Below, in pieces: positions 10,119 to 19,355 of a stretch of 64,000 bases of DNA. Source of the stretch: Bacteroides reticulotermitis JCM 10512. Its GTDB lineage: Bacteria; Bacteroidota; Bacteroidia; Bacteroidales; Bacteroidaceae. The first letter of the stretch is position 1. Each line of letters starts with the position of its first letter. Made by a program: the position numbers and the translations under genes. Below the pieces are notes generated by a model. It had not been told where the DNA came from. It ran no database searches and was given only the letters and a program-made list of their open reading frames with translations. The stretch lies in contig NZ_BAIV01000012.1 in the NCBI RefSeq assembly GCF_000517545.1, positions 62,001-126,000 on the forward strand. The letters are read 5' to 3'.

Positions 10119-12461
10119 TCAAATTCCCCATTCTGTATTAGGCTTATCTCCCATAAACAACTCCAATGTTCCTCCGGCTGCTATTTCAGTAAAGTTCAGA
10201 TAACACTTTTTGTGCTCTTTGCCATTCAGCAAGGCTTTTTGTATATATTGATTCTTTGTATTGTTATCATGAGCAATCACGGTAAAGGTTTTTCCTGAAT
10301 GATATTTCGGATCAAGACGAAATTCTATCTTATCAAAAATAGGACTCGTGATTTCCATACGCGTATTACCCGGACAAGAAGGATGAATACCAGAAGCAGC
10401 CAGAATATACCAAGCCGACATTTGTCCTACGTCTTCATTTCCAACTATACCTTCTACTTTATTAGCATACGCCTTTTCGCAAATATAACGTGTCCACTTC
10501 TGTGTGTTCCATGGTACATCGAGCTGATTGAATAAGAAAGGAACAAAATGTACCGGCTCATTGGCATGATTATAATACTCATTCCACAACAAATTGGAAG
10601 GAGTTTTATCAAACAGATTAGTTAAATCTGCTATTACCATCTCCTTGCCACCCATCAGTTCTACCATGCCGGGAATATCGTGTGGCACAAACCATCCCTG
10701 CTGATAAGCATTAGATTCAATACAACCATACCATTCCTTAGTGCGCGCATTCTCAGGCCAAGCCTCCCATGTGCCGTCTGCTTTACGTGGTCGGAACCAC
10801 TCTTTTTCCTTATCAAAGATATTGTAATAAGCTTGTCCCTTTTCATAGAAAAGTTTATAACCATCTTCCTTTCCCAGCGCTTTTGCCAATTGAGAAATAC
10901 ACCAGTCGGCATACGCATATTCTAAAGTATATGAGATACTCAGTGGTTCAGGTGTATAACCTAACAGATCATTGCCAAACTTTCGTGAAGTATTGACTGC
11001 ATACTGATAAGCTTTCTCCGCATCATAGGTACGAATCCCTTTCACATAGGCATCCGCCAATACAGACAAAGCAGGATTACCCAGCATACAGCCGGAATAA
11101 GAATTCAAGACCTCCCAACGTTCGTAATACTCGCGTCCGCTCTGCTCGGCCATAGTAATCAACGAATTCAGTTGATCACTAACCAATCGCGGATTGATTA
11201 TGGTTTGCAATGGGAATTGACTCCGAAATACATCCCAACCACTAAAGATTGTACGCTTGGTAAATGTACCGTCGCCTTCGTGTATCTGGTGATCTCCGCC
11301 TACATAACGTCCGTCGACATCGGCATAAATGCGTGGATCGATCATGGTATGATACAAAGCTGTATAAAAGACAGTCTTCTCATCATTCGTGCCTCCCGTA
11401 ATTTTCACACGATTAAGTTCCTTGTTCCATAAATCGTTCGCTTCCTGCTTCACCTGATCGAAGTTTTTAGAAGCTATTTCCTGTTTAAAGTTATTAGTGG
11501 CTCCTTCCATATCAACAAAGGAGATACCCACTTTCAGTTCAACCTCTTCTCCCTCTGCAGTCGGGAATTCGGTAAAGAATCCGAGATGCTTGCCTGCCAA
11601 CTCTTTTTTATCTTTAATAATAGAAGCTTGTGAAACTCGTTGCAAATAAGGAAGTCCCACAACTTGATCGCGCTTCCGAGTCCAACCATCAGGAATATCG
11701 GCACTCCAAAATCCGTAATTATTCAATGGTTTACTAAACTGTGCATAATAATAAACTGTATAGTCGGCACTTCCTTCCCCATTTCCCCATCCACCACCGT
11801 CTGGTGTACACTTCATCCAACCTTGAATGGTATTATCGTCTACCACCTTCACATATTGAGCAGTGGAAGTCCCTCCCACTCTACGTGCCAAATCAATCTG
11901 AATGCGGGATTGTTCGTGAGCAGGGAAAGTAAATCGCAGTATCCCGCAATGTGGCGTCGAACTACTCTCTGCTTTGATCTTATAATCGGTCAATTCTACA
12001 GAGTAGTACCCGGCTTTAGCTACTTCGGTAGCTTTATTGTATACGGAACGATATCCTTTTATACTATCTTCTCTACCAGCGATTTTCTGTAATTCGCCGG
12101 TTGTAGGCATAACGAGGAAATTCCCTAAATCACCAAACCAACCCACACCGCTCATTTGTGTAAAAGCGAATCCTTCAATCGTCTTATGCTCATAACTGTA
12201 TCCGGAGCCATTATCTCCTCCGGTAATTGTATTCGGACTTACCTGCACCATTCCATAGGGAGTAGTTGCCCCGGGAAATGTCTTCCCTAATCCGTGGTAA
12301 ACACCGGCAGCACCTACACTTGTACTAGCGCCAATAAATGGATTCACATAATCGGTCGGAATCAATTCTGCGTTCACCGTATTGGTGGAGGTGCAGGCCG
12401 TTATTCCTAAAAAGGAACTGAGTATGAGAAGTTTTGCCGTATTTTTAAATAAAACCATCAT
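10119..12461 (-). CDS. GH92 exo-alpha-mannosidase lipoprotein
   Basis: This 780-residue protein belongs to GH92, calcium-dependent exo-acting alpha-mannosidases expanded in Bacteroides. A lipoprotein signal peptide ends in the lipobox GITAC (Cys about 23), so it is probably anchored to the periplasmic or outer face of a membrane. Family hallmarks include the N-terminal YVNPFIGASTSVG and FPGATTPYGMVQVSP segments, the barrel motif YTALYHTMIDPRIYAD, and the C-terminal NEDVGQMSAWYI (about residue 674) that carries the general-acid Glu region. It lies 38 bases past the GH2 gene start and 18 bases after the GH38-like gene, all in one leftward operon. GH92 enzymes usually act on alpha-1,2, 1,3, 1,4 or 1,6 mannosides; which one applies here cannot be told. 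Confidence 0.92.
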   Translation of the reverse strand: MMVLFKNTAKLLILSSFLGITACTSTNTVNAELIPTDYVNPFIGASTSVGAAGVYHGLGKTFPGATTPYGMVQVSPNTITGGDNGSGYSYEHKTIEGFAFTQMSGVGWFGDLGNFLVMPTTGELQKIAGREDSIKGYRSVYNKATEVAKAGYYSVELTDYKIKAESSSTPHCGILRFTFPAHEQSRIQIDLARRVGGTSTAQYVKVVDDNTIQGWMKCTPDGGGWGNGEGSADYTVYYYAQFSKPLNNYGFWSADIPDGWTRKRDQVVGLPYLQRVSQASIIKDKKELAGKHLGFFTEFPTAEGEEVELKVGISFVDMEGATNNFKQEIASKNFDQVKQEANDLWNKELNRVKITGGTNDEKTVFYTALYHTMIDPRIYADVDGRYVGGDHQIHEGDGTFTKRTIFSGWDVFRSQFPLQTIINPRLVSDQLNSLITMAEQSGREYYERWEVLNSYSGCMLGNPALSVLADAYVKGIRTYDAEKAYQYAVNTSRKFGNDLLGYTPEPLSISYTLEYAYADWCISQLAKALGKEDGYKLFYEKGQAYYNIFDKEKEWFRPRKADGTWEAWPENARTKEWYGCIESNAYQQGWFVPHDIPGMVELMGGKEMVIADLTNLFDKTPSNLLWNEYYNHANEPVHFVPFLFNQLDVPWNTQKWTRYICEKAYANKVEGIVGNEDVGQMSAWYILAASGIHPSCPGNTRMEITSPIFDKIEFRLDPKYHSGKTFTVIAHDNNTKNQYIQKALLNGKEHKKCYLNFTEIAAGGTLELFMGDKPNTEWGI

Positions 12462-12479
12462 ATGCTTAGTATAAACTTA

Positions 12480-15026
12480 TTAAATCGCTTTCAACAAAAA
12501 CGTTTTTATCCCGAAACGAGGCATGGCTATTTCCAATTCTGTTTTACCGGAATGCTTTAAAATCTTTCTCTGAGTAAGTATGTCACCATTCAAATCGACC
12601 TCTTCCACACTAGCCAATGACATACCAAAAGTTATCTTCTGCAAACTTGCATCGCCTTCTGCATTGAAAAGTCGTATTAGGATTTTACCATCCTCCCGTG
12701 CATAAGCTGTACTGATCTGATAACCACTCGTAGATAAATCAATCAAAGATCGCTTTTGGAGTGGCATGGAAGTGGTATAAGAACACAATAATGGTTCGTT
12801 CCAACGGTTGCTGTAAGTAGCTGTTGCCGCCTCATCCCATTTCCCCTGATGAGGAATAAGAGCATATTTTAATCGCAACGGGGCCGTTATCTTATAATCT
12901 ACTCCCCAAAGTCCTCCCCCTGAGTATTGAGCAGTCAAACCAAGCGGCAGCCCTCTTCCATAGGAATAGGAGGTCGTATGATCGGATAGCAGCGTTAAAG
13001 CATGACCATGGTCTTGTTCTGCCAAATCAACCCAATGCAGAATAATATTATGCTTGATATGATCCCATGTGTTGAAAAAGGTATCTTCCAGTTTACTTTC
13101 ACAAACATCGAACGGAGCATCTTTGTATATTCGAGGGTTTTGCAGGTCGACAGGAAAAAGTACGCTTAACTTGAACCGATCGTCGCAATAAGCCCGCCGA
13201 TTGCTCACCCAATCGGTTTCTTTATATTCTCCAATTCCCACATTGTTTTTCCAATGGACAGTTAAGTCAAAATCAATTCTTTTTTGTCCACGAACAAGCG
13301 TGATAACTTGTGTATATGGATGAGAAGCAATACTTCCTTCTATTTTCACCTTTGTTTGAAATGGATTTTCTTCTACCTCACTTACCCGGGCAGGATTTTC
13401 TGTTGAAGAATAAAATCGTCCCGCTTCATAGAAGTAACCTCTTAGTTCGCCCAAAGCGAATGGCCCTTTTTGATGTGCAAAGTCTTTTCCACCCTCTTTT
13501 TTAGCAATCAGACTTTTGATCGTTCCACCTTTTGACAAATCAAATACGATTTTATACAAATCATTTTCAATCATATATTCCTTGTCTGTTTTTGATTTGC
13601 TTACTATACTTTTGGGGTTCCTTGTTTTTCCCTTTTGAATGCGATAAGTCGAATATCCGAAAGGAGGAACTTCTGCTTCAAAGAATAAGCTAATATTCTC
13701 TTCGTCTTTATCTACAAAACAAGCGACTTCTCTTTTTTGGCAATCATATAGTTTAATATCTGAAGTTGCATATTCACGCGGTAGGTTTAGATGAACAACC
13801 TCTTTCCGAAGGACGCCCAAGGTATTGCATATACGAACATAGCCGATGTTTTGCTTCTCAGTCTTATGTTGAGACTCAAAGCTACTCATGGCTTCTTGCG
13901 CTATTTTATCCGCAACCCGGTTCGTATTATTTGTCCACAACGTAATTTCTTCTGCCCAAGTCCGTTCTTTATTCAACTTATTGCAAGGAACGATCCAGGA
14001 ATCATGATGCTGTGCCAGCATTAATGTACGCCACCCGCTATCCAGTTCTTTCTGCGAATAGCGGTAACCATTCTCTAAGTAAGCTATAAGTGACATTTTT
14101 TCGGCCATCACAATTTTGTTTTCTGATGTTCGCACTTCTTGTGCTATCCGTTGTAAGACCTGGCTACCCCACATCAAGTTCACATGCATATCTTCTTGTG
14201 TGAAATGCCAATTATCATTCGTACGCCCTATAGATTTATTTTCGATGTAATCTTTCCATGTAACATAGACTGAATTATTCTTGATACTTGTTCCACTCCC
14301 TAGCCAAGGTCCATTCTTCCAACCGGCATCCTGAAAACACATACCAACCGGATGTTGAATACCGGCATTCCGACAAGCTTGTAGATAGGATTCAGAATTG
14401 CACCAAGCAGTAGTCTGCCAAGTCGAGTTCTCTTCCAATGCTTCACAAGCATAGCGGGGAACAGTCAATATCGATGTACCATCCGTACCGATCCAATTAA
14501 CCAATTCCCCACCATAAGCATTTGTATACCCTCCCCAACAAGTATTGGGGCATTTCAATACAGCATACTTAAATCCAAATAGTTTTAGGATTTGTGGCAA
14601 ACAGCTAGTGAAACAAGGTTCTTCAACCGAATAGGTAACCATTTCTACTTCCGGGAAATGCGTCTTTATCTTCTTTATGCCATATTGAAATTGCCGTATA
14701 ATACTTTCACCGGATATATTATAGCAATAGGGCTGTGCATAAGTCGGGTTGGTAAATTCGACACGCTCGCTAGCCGACATCTTTTTCAGTTCTCGATAAG
14801 CCTCTGGCGTCTGAACCATGACTGTATCCCATGTTTCCGGTTCTATCTCCAGACAAATTTTCCATTCCGGATGGTTTGACAATTGATCTACAATAAATTG
14901 CGTTTTCCATTCAACCGGATAATGTCCATATATTCCCCCATGAAATCCATCTACAAAATAGTTTTTTTGTGCATAGATAGATGTACTGATAAGTCCGGCT
15001 AGCAACGCGATATAATACTTATTCAT
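12480..15026 (-). CDS. GH38-like alpha-mannosidase family protein, divergent active site
   Basis: This 848-residue exported protein (signal peptide about 1-19, MNKYYIALLAGLISTSIYA) has the size and layout of GH38 alpha-mannosidases: N-terminal catalytic domain, helical middle domain and a large beta-rich C-terminal part. The motif AQHHDSWIVP near residue 335 matches the late metal-ligand His motif of GH38. The early HxHxDxGW metal motif is replaced by FHGGIYGHYP (about 28-37), and the segment that normally holds the Asp nucleophile reads TYSVEEPCF (Glu 135-136). Activity may therefore differ from classical alpha-mannosidases. It is the first glycosidase after the sigma/anti-sigma pair and shares the operon with GH92, GH2 and GH78 enzymes. 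Confidence 0.75.
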   Translation of the reverse strand: MNKYYIALLAGLISTSIYAQKNYFVDGFHGGIYGHYPVEWKTQFIVDQLSNHPEWKICLEIEPETWDTVMVQTPEAYRELKKMSASERVEFTNPTYAQPYCYNISGESIIRQFQYGIKKIKTHFPEVEMVTYSVEEPCFTSCLPQILKLFGFKYAVLKCPNTCWGGYTNAYGGELVNWIGTDGTSILTVPRYACEALEENSTWQTTAWCNSESYLQACRNAGIQHPVGMCFQDAGWKNGPWLGSGTSIKNNSVYVTWKDYIENKSIGRTNDNWHFTQEDMHVNLMWGSQVLQRIAQEVRTSENKIVMAEKMSLIAYLENGYRYSQKELDSGWRTLMLAQHHDSWIVPCNKLNKERTWAEEITLWTNNTNRVADKIAQEAMSSFESQHKTEKQNIGYVRICNTLGVLRKEVVHLNLPREYATSDIKLYDCQKREVACFVDKDEENISLFFEAEVPPFGYSTYRIQKGKTRNPKSIVSKSKTDKEYMIENDLYKIVFDLSKGGTIKSLIAKKEGGKDFAHQKGPFALGELRGYFYEAGRFYSSTENPARVSEVEENPFQTKVKIEGSIASHPYTQVITLVRGQKRIDFDLTVHWKNNVGIGEYKETDWVSNRRAYCDDRFKLSVLFPVDLQNPRIYKDAPFDVCESKLEDTFFNTWDHIKHNIILHWVDLAEQDHGHALTLLSDHTTSYSYGRGLPLGLTAQYSGGGLWGVDYKITAPLRLKYALIPHQGKWDEAATATYSNRWNEPLLCSYTTSMPLQKRSLIDLSTSGYQISTAYAREDGKILIRLFNAEGDASLQKITFGMSLASVEEVDLNGDILTQRKILKHSGKTELEIAMPRFGIKTFLLKAI

Positions 15027-15047
15027 GATAATATATAATCTAAATAC

Positions 15048-15263
15048 CTATTTGTTTTTTATCTTCTGCATTAATTCGGACAGTTTTAACCTAGCTTTCT
15101 CCCGATCATCCTCTTGAGGCAGCATGCTCAATGAGGCCATAAGATGCTGATTATCTATAAAATCCTGTTGCAACTTTGCATCTATATGTACGCTTGCCAG
15201 TAATTCTTCTTTTTCTTCAGGAGTCAACTCACCTGTAAAATATTTAGTAAGACTATTATCCAT
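15048..15263 (-). CDS. Small anti-sigma-like protein (N-terminal domain only)
   Basis: I start this 71-residue protein at the Met of MDNSLTKYFTGELTPEEKEE (position 15263); an upstream Met at 15308 would add 15 residues without clear coding character. The sequence resembles the cytoplasmic N-terminal domain of Bacteroides FecR-type anti-sigma factors, which begin with a short helical segment and an EEKxxLL motif. It has no transmembrane helix and no periplasmic FecR domain. It follows the ECF sigma gene directly, which is the usual place for the cognate anti-sigma factor. It could be a soluble mini anti-sigma factor or a remnant. The family assignment rests on position and a short stretch, so it is moderate. 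Confidence 0.55.
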   Translation of the reverse strand: MDNSLTKYFTGELTPEEKEELLASVHIDAKLQQDFIDNQHLMASLSMLPQEDDREKARLKLSELMQKIKNK

Positions 15264-15362
15264 TCTTTTGTTCTCTTTTTCACTATGAACGATTAATGGA
15301 CACAACACCCCTAAAAGGATTTGTTAAATAATTCTAGTTTTACATTCACGAAACTTGAATGA

Positions 15363-15887
15363 TTATGCTGCCCGACAAACTTGTAACTTGACTCTTAATT
15401 TCTTCAGAGCAATACTCATCTGACATTCAACGGTATTTATCGAGATACCCAGACATTCGGAAATCTCTTTGTACTTTAACCCATCAAACCTACTGAGCAT
15501 GAAGATTTCCCGACACCGATCGGGCAGGCTATTGATTGCGGCATGTATTTTCTTTGTAATCTCCTTTTCTTCGGAAACCAGACACGTATCAAAACTATCC
15601 AAAGATTGTAGTTTCAAGTTGAGTTCAGTTTCAAAAGATGTCTGCATATTCTTAGCGTATTTCTGTTCAAAGACTTTATGCTTTAAATGATCCAGACATC
15701 TATTGCGAACCAACCGATAGAGGTAAGCATTGATGTTTTCAATTTGGTCCAAGCAGTCGCTTTTCATCCATAGTTCTGTAAACACATCTTGGATGATGTT
15801 TTCTGCATCTTCTTCTAATATCACAAATACTGTTGCAAACCGAACCAGTTTAGCATAGTAAGCAAGGTACAATTCTGAAAATCCCAT
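15363..15887 (-). CDS. ECF-type RNA polymerase sigma factor
   Basis: This is a 174-residue sigma-70 family protein of the ECF class, which directs RNA polymerase to specific promoters. The start is taken at MGFSELYLAYYAKLVRFA (15887), because the 17 codons before it do not resemble the family. Sigma region 2 is visible as EEDAENIIQDVFTELW and region 4 as YKEISECLGISINTVECQMS with the helix-turn-helix. The linker LPDRCREIFMLSRFDG is typical of Bacteroidota ECF factors. It precedes the small anti-sigma-like gene and the glycosidase operon, so it probably controls genes for glycan use. No SusC/SusD transducer pair is nearby, so the inducing receptor must lie elsewhere or be missing. Confidence 0.9.
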   Translation of the reverse strand: MGFSELYLAYYAKLVRFATVFVILEEDAENIIQDVFTELWMKSDCLDQIENINAYLYRLVRNRCLDHLKHKVFEQKYAKNMQTSFETELNLKLQSLDSFDTCLVSEEKEITKKIHAAINSLPDRCREIFMLSRFDGLKYKEISECLGISINTVECQMSIALKKLRVKLQVCRAA

Positions 15888-16077
15888 GTTGTTTTTCTTT
15901 ATATTAGTTCCAAAAGTTATCAAAAGCTCTTGATGCAAATATAGAGTATAGAAACAGCATTAACTTGCCTATGGTAGAACATAAAGTAAACTACAAAGCT
16001 CTAAAAAGAAATGTATAAAATTAATAATCAACAACTTACAACAATGTCTAAAAACAGGTTTGGTAAGTCCGATAGAA

Positions 16078-17691
16078 TCATTTATAGGATAAAGAACCGA
16101 GTTTTCGCACCTCTTCTTCGAAAAGATTGCTATCGATAAGAGACAATCTCTTTATTTTACTCTTATAATTATAGATTGTCTGAACGGAATAATGCAAGAA
16201 AACAGCTATTTGTCCGACATCTGTAATCCCTAAACGTATCAAAGCGAATATACGCAGTTCGGTATTCAGTCTGTTCTTGTCAAGCTTAAAATGCTCCTCC
16301 GGTATTAGGAGAGAATTAAACTCCTCGACAAAATTGGGATATAAGTTTAAAAAGGCTTTATCAAAATTGAAATATAGCTCTTCCAATTCTTTCTCAAAAG
16401 GCCGGGATGATGATTTATACAAATCATCAATTTGCCCTGTCTTTATTTTACGATTTACATTTTTCCTATAATCATCCAGCTTATTTATATAGACTGCACA
16501 CTGATTCATAAAATAGCCGATGTATCTTTCCTTAATCAAGTTGGCTTCATCTAACGTCTGATTCAGTGCTATCAGTTTTCCATTCATATTTTTAAGATGC
16601 CGCTTAGCCTTTGAGACCGCCTTAGTCTGCCTGTAGTTAAAGTATAGGGTTATAGTCAAAGCTACCACAAAGATACTCGTTAGAAAAAAATAGAAACGTA
16701 GATTTCGTTTTTGTTGTTCAAGCTTATAAAGATAGGTACTCTCAATAATGGGATGGATACGGGCAATTACGGTATTCCGAAAACGGGAATTATAATATAT
16801 GGCATCATCCAGAGCTACTTTCACATAATTATACGCTCTATCGATATCCCCCTTCCGGAAAAGATTGACGGCAAGTGTCAATAAAGCCTCATTCTCTTTA
16901 ACGGCAAGCTTAATGTCGGTCATTGCCGCTAAAATTAAATACTTTTCTTCTTGTATTGTGTCGCCAACCAATAGTTGTGCTCTGGCTACTCCCATAGCAG
17001 CCATTGCATATGCGTGAGTATCCGTTTTTTGTTTATTGTAAATTCCGATTAATATCCGTACAGGCTCCGCATACTGTCCTTCACTCTGCAGTTTAAAGGC
17101 TTCTTCTTTCAAATATTCATCCGATTGTTTGTACAAGACACTCATTACCGTATCGCGATACAGTTCTTTTTTTATCTGATATTCTTTCGAAAATTTGGTA
17201 TCGGCAGTATACTTGATTAAGTTTTCATAATACCGTATGCTATTCCAACAATACAAGGCTTTTAAATAATCCGGAAGAGTTTCGCAACGGATCGATTTCA
17301 AGATATCGGTAGCCTGAACAAACAAACCCGACAATGAATAAACAAATGCCAATTTCAGTTGTCCTTCCAACAGAAAAACTTGATTATTCAATTTTCGAGC
17401 AATTTCAATATTTTCATTGATATACCGTTCAGCAGAATCGCAAACAAAGGTCTCATACTGATAAATTATTTGAGAATTCAAGCGGTATAAATCCTCCAAT
17501 GTTTTTTGTTCCGCTTTTTGTAGTTTCAGTGTTTTTATCGTATTTTCTTTTTTTTCCGTATAAGTACGGCGTTGAGAAATAACTTTATCTAGAGCAGTTA
17601 ACAAAGAGTCGTTTTCATTTTTGGCACAAAGATTGGATAAATATCCGATCAAAAATAACAGAAGGCAAAGTGTGTGTTTCATATCAATCAT
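16078..17691 (-). CDS. SusR-like membrane-spanning transcriptional regulator (DUF6377 type)
   Basis: This 537-residue protein has an N-terminal signal peptide (MKHTLCLLLFLIGYLSNLC, the second Met at residue 4 being a likely start), a long alpha-helical periplasmic part with TPR-like repeats (about 30-325), one transmembrane helix (FYFFLTSIFVVALTITLYF, about 335-353), a coiled-coil linker and a cytoplasmic C-terminal helix-turn-helix (GITDVGQIAVFLHYSVQTIY, about 488-508). This layout matches SusR, the inner-membrane sensor-regulator of starch utilisation in Bacteroides thetaiotaomicron, and the related DUF6377 regulators. It presumably senses an oligosaccharide released by the adjacent glycosidases and activates them. 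It lies upstream of the sigma factor on the same strand, 140 bases away. Confidence 0.85.
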   Translation of the reverse strand: MIDMKHTLCLLLFLIGYLSNLCAKNENDSLLTALDKVISQRRTYTEKKENTIKTLKLQKAEQKTLEDLYRLNSQIIYQYETFVCDSAERYINENIEIARKLNNQVFLLEGQLKLAFVYSLSGLFVQATDILKSIRCETLPDYLKALYCWNSIRYYENLIKYTADTKFSKEYQIKKELYRDTVMSVLYKQSDEYLKEEAFKLQSEGQYAEPVRILIGIYNKQKTDTHAYAMAAMGVARAQLLVGDTIQEEKYLILAAMTDIKLAVKENEALLTLAVNLFRKGDIDRAYNYVKVALDDAIYYNSRFRNTVIARIHPIIESTYLYKLEQQKRNLRFYFFLTSIFVVALTITLYFNYRQTKAVSKAKRHLKNMNGKLIALNQTLDEANLIKERYIGYFMNQCAVYINKLDDYRKNVNRKIKTGQIDDLYKSSSRPFEKELEELYFNFDKAFLNLYPNFVEEFNSLLIPEEHFKLDKNRLNTELRIFALIRLGITDVGQIAVFLHYSVQTIYNYKSKIKRLSLIDSNLFEEEVRKLGSLSYK

Positions 17692-17889
17692 TTATCTTGA
17701 AATACAAAAAAATGTATTTTCTCTGGGTAAAATGTAAATAAAAGCACTTTTCAGTCTTTTTGCGACTATTTTTAACTTATTATAAGATTCACCACGCATA
17801 TTCGAGCAAATACCCCTAAGATTTAGAGCATGATAAAAAAGATAAACCTAAAACTGAGCGAGTTAAAAAACCTTTTTTGCCACTCAGAG

Positions 17890-17923
17890 TTTGCAAAAAG
17901 AATAAATATTAATTCTATATTTG
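17890..17923 (+). promoter_or_regulatory. Bacteroides-type promoter before the small exported protein
   Basis: A -33 TTTG (17890-17893) and a -7 TATATTTG (17916-17923) are separated by 22 bases, close to the TTTG / TAnnTTTG consensus of Bacteroides. The start codon at 17943 follows with a purine-rich AAGAAAGAAGG leader. It may also feed the nuo operon. Confidence 0.65.
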
Positions 17924-17942
17924 CAGCCATTAAGAAAGAAGG

Positions 17943-18269
17943 ATGAAAAAAAACTTAAAATACAGACTATTTTTAGTTTCTACATTGTTGCTTCATTCCA
18001 CTATAAATGAAGCAATGGAAGATTTTTGTGCGAAAAACACTACGGAACTCCACCAGGAGAGATGTTATGTTTCACAAAATCATCTGGTCTGTAACTTTTC
18101 AGAAGAACTTCATCTCGTATTCGCTCTTTCAACTAAAAGTCAGGAAATCAATCTAGAAGAACACAACATCTTTCCTATACTACTAGATTCAAGTCCTCTT
18201 TACTCCCCCGATTATTTTTTAGATCCAATTATATATTATATTTACGGTTTGAGAAAGATTGTCATTTAG
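17943..18269 (+). CDS. Small exported protein of unknown function
   Basis: This 108-residue protein is unrecognised. It begins with a basic N-terminus and a hydrophobic stretch (KYRLFLVSTLLLHSTI) that looks like a signal peptide or anchor, followed by an acidic, fairly polar region with two Cys (FCAKN and ERCYVS) and an aromatic tail DYFLDPIIYYIYGLRKIVI. A good promoter lies just upstream. It sits between the divergent SusR-like regulator and nuoA, 120 bases ahead of nuoA, and could be a leader gene of the Nuo transcript or unrelated. I see no domain to assign. Confidence 0.6.
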   Translation: MKKNLKYRLFLVSTLLLHSTINEAMEDFCAKNTTELHQERCYVSQNHLVCNFSEELHLVFALSTKSQEINLEEHNIFPILLDSSPLYSPDYFLDPIIYYIYGLRKIVI

Positions 18270-18389
18270 ACCATCTGGCTTAGTCATGCTTATTCAATCC
18301 ATCTTTCTTATTGATTGGGTTTAATCTAATAATAATGAAAAAGTAAATTCTTATTTCTATAAATATTCAATCTAACAGCTATTGCAGTT

Positions 18390-18740
18390 ATGAGTTTTAC
18401 ATTGTTAGTTGTTGTATTGCTGACAGCTATAGCCTTTGTTGGCGTGGTAGTAGCACTTTCATATGCTATTTCTCCACGATCATACAATGAGCAAAAGTTC
18501 GAAGCTTACGAATGTGGTGTGCCAACACGTGGTAAATCATGGATGCAGTTCCGTGTAGGTTACTACCTGTTTGCTATTCTGTTTTTGATGTTCGACGTCG
18601 AAACAGTTTTTTTGTTCCCGTGGGCCGTTGTAATGCGTGATTTGGGAGCACAAGGATTAATTAGTGTTCTATTCTTTTTTTCAGTTTTAGTTCTAGGCCT
18701 TGCTTATGCCTGGAGGAAAGGAGCGTTGGAATGGAAGTAA
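18390..18740 (+). CDS. nuoA: NADH-quinone oxidoreductase subunit A
   Basis: This 116-residue inner-membrane subunit of respiratory complex I has three transmembrane helices. The family signature is visible: the conserved loop [20 protein letters not shown] followed by the helix [20 protein letters not shown] with the buried acidic residues. NuoA lies at the junction between the membrane arm and the peripheral arm. It is the first gene of a ten-gene operon (A, B, CD, H to N), and its 3' end overlaps nuoB by 10 bases, indicating translational coupling. Length is normal for the family. Confidence 0.95.
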   Translation: MSFTLLVVVLLTAIAFVGVVVALSYAISPRSYNEQKFEAYECGVPTRGKSWMQFRVGYYLFAILFLMFDVETVFLFPWAVVMRDLGAQGLISVLFFFSVLVLGLAYAWRKGALEWK

Positions 18741-19327
18741 CCAAAAAGCCGAAAATAAAATCTATTCCGTATGATGATTTCATCGACAATGATTCATTGG
18801 AAAAGTTGGTTAAAGAACTTAATGCCGGAGGAGCTAATATCGCTCTTGCGGTTTTGGACGATCTGGTCAATTGGGGACGCAGTAATTCACTGTGGCCACT
18901 CACATTCGCTACCAGCTGTTGCGGTATCGAATTCATGGCACTGGGTGCCGCTCGTTATGACATGGCCCGTTTTGGGTTTGAAGTAGCACGAGCCAGCCCG
19001 CGTCAGGCAGACATGATCATGGTATGTGGAACGATTACAGACAAAATGGCTCCGGTATTAAAGCGTCTATACGATCAGATGCCCGATCCCAAGTATGTAG
19101 TAGCCGTAGGTGGATGTGCCGTAAGTGGAGGTCCTTTTAAGAAGTCCTACCACGTAGTGAACGGAGTAGATAAAATCGTACCTGTGGATGTATACATTCC
19201 AGGATGTCCTCCTCGCCCCGAAGCTTTCTATTATGGCATGATGCAACTTCAACGCAAAGTAAAAATAGAAAAATTCTTTGGCGGAACTAACAGAAAAGAG
19301 AAAAAACCGGAATACATGAAAGAATGA
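18731..19327 (+). CDS. nuoB: NADH-quinone oxidoreductase subunit B
   Basis: This 198-residue peripheral subunit holds the terminal 4Fe-4S cluster N2 that passes electrons to quinone. The tandem cysteines are visible in [13 protein letters not shown], with the further ligands in [11 protein letters not shown] and [11 protein letters not shown]. The fold region [19 protein letters not shown] is typical. The gene overlaps nuoA by 10 bases and is followed after 28 bases by the fused nuoCD. The lysine-rich C-terminal tail ([11 protein letters not shown]) is a short lineage extension. Confidence 0.96.
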   Translation: MEVTKKPKIKSIPYDDFIDNDSLEKLVKELNAGGANIALAVLDDLVNWGRSNSLWPLTFATSCCGIEFMALGAARYDMARFGFEVARASPRQADMIMVCGTITDKMAPVLKRLYDQMPDPKYVVAVGGCAVSGGPFKKSYHVVNGVDKIVPVDVYIPGCPPRPEAFYYGMMQLQRKVKIEKFFGGTNRKEKKPEYMKE

Positions 19328-19355
19328 TTCCCCATTCGTATATTTACTAAAATTT

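Noticed and set aside
1430..17691. A complete polysaccharide-utilisation locus
   Set aside because: No SusC/SusD pair lies in the window, so I call it only a glycosidase operon with regulators.
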